DNA from: Fasciolopsis buskii
Taxonomy: Eukaryota; Platyhelminthes; Trematoda; Plagiorchiida; Fasciolidae
Direction of reading: 5' to 3'
DNA length: 64,000 bases
Assembly: GCA_008360955.1 (NCBI GenBank)
Contig: LUCM01002461.1
Coordinates: 42,590-106,589 of the forward strand
Below, piece after piece: positions 58,010 to 64,000 of this stretch (positions are counted from its first letter, which is position 1; each line of letters begins with the position of its first letter). A program made the position numbers and the translations under genes. Below the pieces are notes generated by a model. The model saw only the letters and a list, made by a program, of their open reading frames with translations. It made no database searches and was not told the DNA's origin.

Positions 58010-58215
58010 GAACTATTTCACCATGTGATATCATCGCTGAACTCACCATTAAGAAACCATGGAAGTATCGAGCGCTGTACAGCTGTTTCATCCTTGTTAG
58101 AAAGCATTAGCAGTGCATATCCACTGCGACAGAACTGGGGATGCGAACCCAAAACGAACGATTATGAGTCGAACGCATTAGCCATTAAGCTACTGGACGG
58201 GATCTGATCGTCTTG
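58010..58215 (-). repeat. Hammerhead-carrying tRNA-SINE, copy 5, complete head
   Basis: On the minus strand: A box TAGCTTAATGG (58182-58192), GACTCATAATC (identical to the anticodon arm of elongator tRNA-Met with loop CTCATAA), B box GGTTCGCATCC (58139-58149), GTGGATATGCACTG, core CTAATGC in place of CTGATGA, TTTCTAACAAGGAT, intact GAAAC, self-complementary CAGCTG, CAGCGC, and the common tail. Helix I is GCACTG with CAGCGC, one mismatch. The ribozyme core is damaged while the tRNA half is the best preserved in the window. Confidence 0.72.
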
Positions 58216-58809
58216 CCGAACTTCACCGTATTCAATTTCCTGCTACCAACGCACACTATTTTAACATTCAGACCGTTGTTTCCTGACGCAATAGGTCGAC
58301 TGACATCATCTCTTGCAGCTTGAAACTGCCTATTACGCGAGCAGTCCAGGAGCACTTAGTTTGCAGTGTCATCGGATAAATGAATAAACAGAGCCGTACG
58401 AACTAGACGATGTCTTTGAAGCTGAGGCCAAATGAAATTCTTGGTCTGTCGAAAAGCATTTGTAGATAAGACCAGTTCGAATAAATTTTGTCACGGTCGA
58501 CCTAAACGTTTTAAATAATCAGTTGGTAAATCGGAGCACTAAAACGGTTATCATTGAGAGCTACTATTGCCATATTACTCACTATATTGATTATTTAGAA
58601 CTGTCAGTTTTTAAATATATCATTACTCCCATTTACATATTCGCGGTACAATAAACGCCAGCCATTACATTGACGTACTAATTGGATTTAATTTTACCAA
58701 ATACAACGGGCAGTATCTACTACTGCTATCCACTCAGTGGCGCTGATCTAAATGTATTCATTTGGTAACCGATTCGAAATAAAGAATCTTGAATAGGTTT
58801 GTAAATATC
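58216..58809. other. Non-coding, nothing recognised
   Basis: The first bases retain part of the leader seen beside other copies (GAACTTCACC on the plus strand). Nothing else was recognised. Confidence 0.3.
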
Positions 58810-58950
58810 AAGACTGAACGATGCAAGGAGTGTATCAGAAAGTCGATGCTCAATGTACTTGTTTGTAATGTGCATTGTATAATGCTAGTAACACAGCAAA
58901 TTACATCTGTCAGCATTGCTGCGTTATTAACATTATATCATTGACAATAA
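58810..58950 (+). mobile_element. Miniature inverted Penelope tail
   Basis: 58815-58868 matches, with scattered changes, the left flank of the big palindrome (GATGCAAGGAGTGTATC, AAGTCGATGCTCAATGTA versus 26845-26895). It is followed by an inverted tail end (TGTGCATTGTATAATGCTAG) and then, after only about 20 bp, by the direct tail end (GCTGCGTTATTAACATTATATCATTGACA). The two ends are imperfect reverse complements of each other over about 29 bp. It is the same layout as 26845-27810 with the middle missing. Confidence 0.6.
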
Positions 58951-60228
58951 AAGTAGAAAAGGTTTGTTTGAATAGAATGCATTCAAAAATATATTTCGTC
59001 AATGATTTTCGAGTTCTAGTATTTACAAGGTATGACAAATATCCAACAAGCGCCACGAGTTCAGTTACGGTTGGCCCTTAATATATTTAGTTGTAAACAG
59101 TGAACGAAACGTGGGGAACCTTGGTTGTATAGGTAAGCGCGCCTGGGCATGAAAATTAAATTCCAGTAACACGAGGGAATTTCGGAAACCGTCTCCAGAG
59201 ATATCTTTGCATCTGTCGTAGTTTACGTTCACAAAAGCTTGCAGGTCCAGCAAAAAACATTTATTTCATTTGAAACGCTGACAGTCATTGCACCCCTAAT
59301 TGTGGACTGACGACCGGTTTTTGTTACCGAGGTTGCTGTGTGCTAACTGGGGTCTACTAGGAAGGATTGCAATTTGAATCGAGCTAGTTTGTGCTTTGAG
59401 GTCACCCGAGTGACTAAAATCTTCGGTCAAGCTAAAATGTAACGCGTAAGTTTAAACGACGCGAGATCGCCATTTATACTGTATTACAAAAATTGGTTGC
59501 GTCTTGGGCATATATTTGCTGGAGGAATTCAATCGCATTCGAAAGTGCCCGCCGAGGTACTTGTCGTCATGTTGAAGTTCTGCGACAGAATTTCTTTCCA
59601 CGGATCCTGACGTGGATTGTTATCGATATTTCATGCATTATGGTCCAGAAAGGGTTGAGCAATTTTGGAACTGTCAAATCATTAGCGGTTATAGGTTGCG
59701 GATTCATCGTACTAAAAGAGGATATAATTCTCCTGTGAAATAATCTGGCGAGGAGATAATTTTCTTGAAAGATCCAAGTGATATAATGACTAAAAAAACA
59801 CTTACAAAGTGAACATTTCTGAAATGAAATTGTTTAAAACTATCGTTCTCCGTTGTATTTCCGTTTGAGCTTTTCACTCTTAATCAAATATAATGAGAAA
59901 TGTTCTGTTGAAGGCTTAAAAAGAAAATGGATTATGCGGAAGGGGAAATTTTTCTCTGTGATGTCGAAGGTACAATTTGGTTTCACGAAAAAGCAGACAA
60001 CAGAAAGAAACAAGGCTTTCTGACAAATTTACCAAAACCTAGCTAATGTTATCGTGAGTGAAATGGTCATCCTTCAATTTGACGTGAAGTTCGTGGAAGA
60101 AAACACGTTTCAAATGGAAACACGTCAAGGAGTGAATCTTCATGCTGGCCAAAATGTGTGATTTTCTAACGTGGTAGCCACAATGAGCAGTCTCAAGAGG
60201 AGATGCCTCGTCAAAACAGCTTTTGGCC
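58951..60228. other. Non-coding, nothing recognised
   Basis: Only short frames. No splice-supported exon or repeat. Confidence 0.35.
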
Positions 60229-60378
60229 GGAGGTGGCCAAATAGATGAGGTAGTAGCGTTTGGACGTAAAATTCGCGGGTGGGACTCCTCCCATCGTCGA
60301 TTAACTTCCCCACTGGGCGGCCCTTCCTGAAATGTGAGGTACATCATTATTTCATTAATGAAGAAAGTAAAAGATAAA
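60229..60378 (+). repeat. Ser/Leu-tRNA-like SINE (family A), copy 3 (degenerate)
   Basis: Head GGTGGCCAAATAGATGAGG, damaged B box (CGCGGGTGGGACTCC), body ATTAACTTCCCCACTGGGCGG, 3' end AGAAAGTAAAAGATAAAGG. Same order and orientation as the copies at 10.6 and 52.3 kb but more diverged. The antisense of this copy keeps a long spurious frame open on the minus strand. Confidence 0.65.
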
Positions 60379-60859
60379 GGAAATCGCAAATCGTCTTGGA
60401 GAATGAAATAAAAATAATTTAATACTTGATTTGCTGGAGGCCATTTCGAAACAATCAAAAAAATTTCGAAGGATACTTTCGGGCTCAATGATTACCACTC
60501 ATAACCGAGGGTGGATTCGTAGCAATGCATAACCGGACTAGATTCCAATCTAGATCCCTTTGCCTCGTGATATGTGGTTTAGATTTCCTGCTCATTAGCT
60601 CGCTGATAGAATCAAATCACGTGGCTTGTAATAAAAACATTCACCAGTTCTGGCTGAACATGCAGAACACAGATTCAAATATATATTACTTTCCGCAGTT
60701 AAATACTGATGTGGGAAGCGTTCTTATGACCCCCGTTGATGTCGTTTGGATAAGGCATTTATGTGAATATGTATACGCATATATACAATACTTGCTGCTT
60801 CTATGTATACATAAGTATATCCTAGGGAATTATGCCCTCGTTCCTAAGGTTGGCTCAGC

Positions 60860-61030
60860 TCAACTGACAAAATTTTCAAGGAACCACAGTTGTGGTTGCT
60901 ATGTGGATTCATTGACGAAGAGATTCTATGTACGCTCCTGAGGCTACAGGTTCGATTCCGATATTATGTATATACATATGCATATATATATAGATATACA
61001 TATATATACATATAAATTTATATACATAAA
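60860..61030 (+). repeat. tRNA-like sequence with a TA-rich tail
   Basis: A good B box, AGGTTCGATTCC (about 60948-60959), is followed directly by a 70-bp TA/TACA-rich microsatellite. This is the same head-then-TA arrangement as the family B copy at 1436-1581, but the body motif of that family is not seen, so membership is uncertain. Confidence 0.35.
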
Positions 61031-61102
61031 CGTATCATAAGGCAGAATCGGCAAAAACAATAGAGCAACTGGATTCAGACTAAGGACATTTCGGAACCAA
61101 AG

Positions 61103-61312
61103 ATGCAGCTATCTACTAAAACTAACCAAAGGAATCTTCCAGTGTTGATGAAATTGCAAAGCCTACTGCATATCAACCGATGCGGTCAAAGCCGCTGGTT
61201 TAGTTTCGTTCATTGCACCGCAATAAATGAAGAAAGGACGATTGAAAAAGATTCGTCGGACAGTGGGATGAACACCAACTGTCGTAGATTGGCACGAATA
61301 ATCGGATCCATA
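61103..61312 (+). CDS. Exon 1 of a predicted mitochondrial protein gene
   Basis: An ATG at 61103 opens 70 codons ending at a donor (TCCATA|GTAAGC), phase 0. The first 42 residues contain no acidic residue but several Lys/Arg, Ser, Thr and Leu (MKLQSLLHINRCGQSRWFSF at 16-35), typical of a mitochondrial targeting sequence. RWF|S at 31-34 fits the R-3 processing motif R-x-F/Y|S/A. After that comes an acidic, soluble part, NEERTIEKDSSDSGMN, then CRRLARIIGSI. An in-frame Met16 is an alternative start. The model joins to exons at 62538 and 62988 with matching phases. The 61313-62537 interval would be intron 1; it shows nothing else. Confidence 0.5.
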
Positions 61313-62537
61313 GTAAGCAATTAGATGTTTCATGTACTGCACCAATTCATTTTACGTACCACTTTGAAACAATTAGGAGTACGTGTTTTGGACAGTACCG
61401 GAAACCATAATTTTGTAGAAAAGTAAATAAACATCCTTCTCTATAAGCATCTAACTGTTGGCTTTGTAAACCGAAGTCAAATGGACAATCCGATTCTGAT
61501 TGTGTGATTGCCTCAAACACGCGACCAAAAAAACCTATCTGTGCGATTTTCGATGCATGGCACATGAAGAAATCTCCGACTGTTTACTTGTACTCAAATT
61601 ATTTACAAAAATAGTTTCATGGTAGAATGCCGTAGCCAGCCATAAGTTTATTAAATCCTTTTTACTGAGCTGCATTCAGAATACTCAAGAATTGCATAAA
61701 GTAAGCCAAGAAAATCATCAAATCGCCGTTTGCGGTCAGATGATATTTGGAAAGTCTTTGATCAGCCAATGTGAATTCAACACCTGCAAACTCAGAAATC
61801 AATTCGATTAGATTGCTTCCACGATTTCTAACCTCATCAAATACACTGATCTGATAGTATGTGTAATCTTGGATGAGAACTCATTAATCAATCAATCAAT
61901 CAGACCACATTACCATCTATTATGAGTGCCTAATAGACTCCTCTGGCCGTACCCGAATTTCTCAGTTTTAAATTGCGGTCAATATGCGTTGTACTGTGCT
62001 GGGAAAATTTTCTGAGAACAAATTACTAAAGGGTTCTAACTTTCCATTTCACCACTGTCGTCCACTGTTCGGAGGCTTTTGTTAATTCTCGGCAAATTTG
62101 ATCATGTCTTTTGATGGCTACCTATTTATCGGCTACGAGGTTATAGCTTATTTGCCCGTGTAATGTGATATTGTATCAGCATACAGAAGCTTTTAAAAAT
62201 TGTATAAAGACATGAACATGGCTGATCTCATCGGTCTATATTAAACCTCGGCAAATACTTTACAGGTGTTTGTGTACTTTGCGTTAGAGGTTGAAGAGAT
62301 GCACAAGTATCCTTGGTAATCATCTGATTTAGATATCGCAGTCTGCAGCTAATTGATTGTTTCAATTTCTTGGTATGACAAACTCTCAGGCCATTGTGTC
62401 TGAAACAAGTTTGACTCATCAAACCTGTAGCTTTGTCATTTGAATGTAGTGCAACCTTCGCTACTTTCAGAATTATCTATTTTGACGCACCCTCCGAACG
62501 TTTGTGTGAATATGAGCATACTGCATGTGAGTAGCAG

Positions 62538-62722
62538 TTGTCACCAGAAAAGTTATTCTCGAGAACAATCTGTGGCCGATTTGCGGATCACGTCATCGGA
62601 AAAGAGCACGCTAGACTCGATGAACGTGTCTTTTATTGTCAGGAAATAAGCAAATACGCACTGGACAGCCTGCGAGCTTCATGGACTCTTCCAAAACAAG
62701 CAACCGCCTTCGGCTATCTTTC
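62538..62722 (+). CDS. Exon 2 of the same gene
   Basis: A 185-bp open segment follows GTAGCAG (acceptor ending 62537, with a weak pyrimidine tract and an in-frame stop just upstream) and ends at a strong donor TATCTTTC|GTAAGT. It starts in phase 0, as exon 1 requires, and ends with two bases. The translation is strongly coding-like: LSPEKLFSRTICGRFADHVI, GKEHARLDERVFYCQEISKY, ALDSLRASWTLPKQATAFGY. No domain is recognised. Confidence 0.55.
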
Positions 62723-62987
62723 GTAAGTTATCCGGATGTACTGACCCATGTAACGCTCTAAATTGCAACTGATCTTTAGAGTGCAAATGGTTAGTTTAAC
62801 ATGTCATCGTTATGGAAGATTCGTCTTTATTGCCGAGGTGGAATATCGATCTAGTGGTCACCCGAAACGATCTGATCAATTTCAGTGGTGCCTGATTTGT
62901 TTCCTTCATTTACATAATTAATGATGCCGTATGTGAATCGAACAAGCCATTGAATCCCCATAAAGAACTATTAACTTGTTTTGTCAG

Positions 62988-63102
62988 ACATGACACAGTC
63001 CATTGGAAGCATCTCATTGACTATGAAGTACTTATACCAGGTGATACCAAGGGCGCTTGTTCTTGTTATTTCTGCCCCACGAAAACTCGTGTGACTATCT
63101 AG
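62988..63102 (+). CDS. Exon 3 (probably terminal) of the same gene
   Basis: The acceptor TTAACTTGTTTTGTCAG ends at 62987. Its first base completes the TC left by exon 2 to give Ser, and the frame then runs 37 codons to a TAG at 63100-63102: HDTVHWKHLIDYEVLIPG, then DTKGACSCYFCPTKTRVTI. The C-S-C-Y-F-C cluster could bind metal. The whole model gives 169 residues. No poly-A signal is obvious after the stop. An internal ATACCAG|GTGATA is a weak alternative donor that could lead to a later exon near 63177 (CCCTTTGAG...), giving a different C-terminus. The function is not recognised. Confidence 0.5.
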
Positions 63103-64000
63103 AGTTTCACGTACGCATTTGGGGTTTGGAGATTTCGTCTAGAAACCTCATAACTAATCTGCTTTCACTTCATTAGGAATGTGCCCCTTTGAGATATCTG
63201 CCGATCGGGAAATGCATTGTCCCCGGAAGAATTCAACTGCGCAAAATCCCTGACCAAACACTATGTGCATCGCAATTGTTGACGTCATGCACGTTTGCTG
63301 TTTGTGTATGACATCTAAAATCGAATGAACAATTGGTTAGGTCACTTTTCGATCGCGCCTCGGTCTGTCAGCTTTGAAAGTGACCTTGCTTCGAAAAAGT
63401 TCACGCCACTTTTTTCTGACGCATGGTCTCGTACCAATTACGGAAATACAAATCATTGTTTTGTAATTTTTGTTCTCACTGCAATTATTAACTCGTTGCC
63501 ACCAATCTTTTCTAGCAATTCAGTACATTTTCTACTCCCAAGTCACATGGACTGCATTGTAGTTATGACAACAATACTGGGTAACTTATTCAACTTAGAA
63601 TATGTCTACCGGAAAAACAAATTAACTCCGGGTGTCCACCAATGGTTCGCAAGCTTGAGAACGTGCCTGAAGTATAACAGATGTTGTTTTCGTGTCTGGT
63701 AAACCGTACACCATTCATAGTGCACGTGATTAACAAAACACTGAAAAATTCAGCTTCCTTTTTAGGACATCATTTTTCTTAACGAACCAGCAAAGGTGAG
63801 CAGATATACAGCCATTACTTTGTCATTTTGTTTCCCTATCGGGCACCATTGTGCTCCAAGACAAAAGCTGCTGATTCCCAGCCTCCTATTGCAGTCACTT
63901 CAATCAGCGGGCAGTTCTTATTGAACTAGTTTCCAATGTGCCGAGAATTAACAAAGGCCTCCGAACAGTGGACGACAGTGGTGAAATGGAAAATTAGAAC
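63103..64000. other. Downstream region with one long ORF, no firm gene
   Basis: An acceptor-like TTCACTTCATTAG at 63176 opens a short Cys-containing frame (CAPLRYLPIGKCIVPGRIQL). An ATG-started frame at 63325-63702 has 125 codons, including a hydrophobic middle (CFVIFVLTAIINSLPPIF), and no recognised domain or splice support. Confidence 0.25.

Noticed and set aside
60039..60488. 149-codon ORF on the minus strand
   Set aside because: It is largely the antisense of the family A SINE copy at 60229-60378 and has no recognised domain.
60960..61030. TA/TACA-rich stretch as an origin or matrix element
   Set aside because: Simple microsatellite expansion next to a tRNA-like sequence explains it.
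1..64000. CRISPR arrays, operons, bacterial promoters, terminators
   Set aside because: No regularly spaced repeats and no prokaryotic gene organisation; the window is eukaryotic.

Overview
This window looks like a eukaryotic nuclear contig from a large, repeat-rich, AT-biased genome, most likely a flatworm and probably a digenean trematode. The evidence is the absence of long ORFs (the longest gap-free one is 202 codons), candidate exons bounded by GT/AG signals, a decayed CR1-like LINE, a Penelope-like element (PLE) 3' end, several tRNA-derived SINEs, and a tRNA-headed repeat that carries a hammerhead ribozyme fold, as the schistosome SM-alpha repeat does. The assignment is inference; nothing here names a species.

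Layout. 1-4.7 kb is mostly non-coding, with two tRNA-derived SINE copies in opposite orientations (1.30-1.58 kb) and weak exon candidates. 4.72-7.17 kb is a decayed LINE on the minus strand. 7.3-26.7 kb is sparse sequence with possible exons, a Ser/Leu-tRNA-like SINE at 10.58 kb and a TA microsatellite. 26.74-27.81 kb is a PLE-derived structure: an old direct tail copy followed by a 915-bp palindrome with a single N at its exact centre. 30.75-33.80 kb is an inverted-repeat structure with about 383-bp, nearly identical arms around a 2.3-kb centre that holds the 202-codon ORF. 34.9-35.5 kb, 43.0-43.8 kb, 49.6-50.0 kb and 58.0-58.2 kb hold copies of the hammerhead-carrying repeat; one of them straddles a 594-N gap. 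52.27 and 60.23 kb hold two more copies of the Ser/Leu-type SINE. 58.8 kb has a miniature version of the PLE palindrome.

Host genes are the weakest part of what can be read. The best model is a three-exon plus-strand gene at 61.10-63.10 kb. Its splice phases agree across both introns and it would encode a 169-residue protein with a mitochondrial-type N-terminus. Next best are a signal-peptide exon at 50.55-50.80 kb and a Cys-rich terminal exon at 56.81-57.02 kb. Other exon calls rest only on an open frame plus splice signals and carry low confidence, because 60-100 codon open frames occur by chance throughout this window.

The most interesting material is the repeat biology: a tRNA-Met-like pol III head joined to a hammerhead with a self-complementary helix III, present in complete, decayed, tandem-like and rearranged copies, and a PLE tail that recurs next to an inverted copy of itself at two loci with the same left flank.
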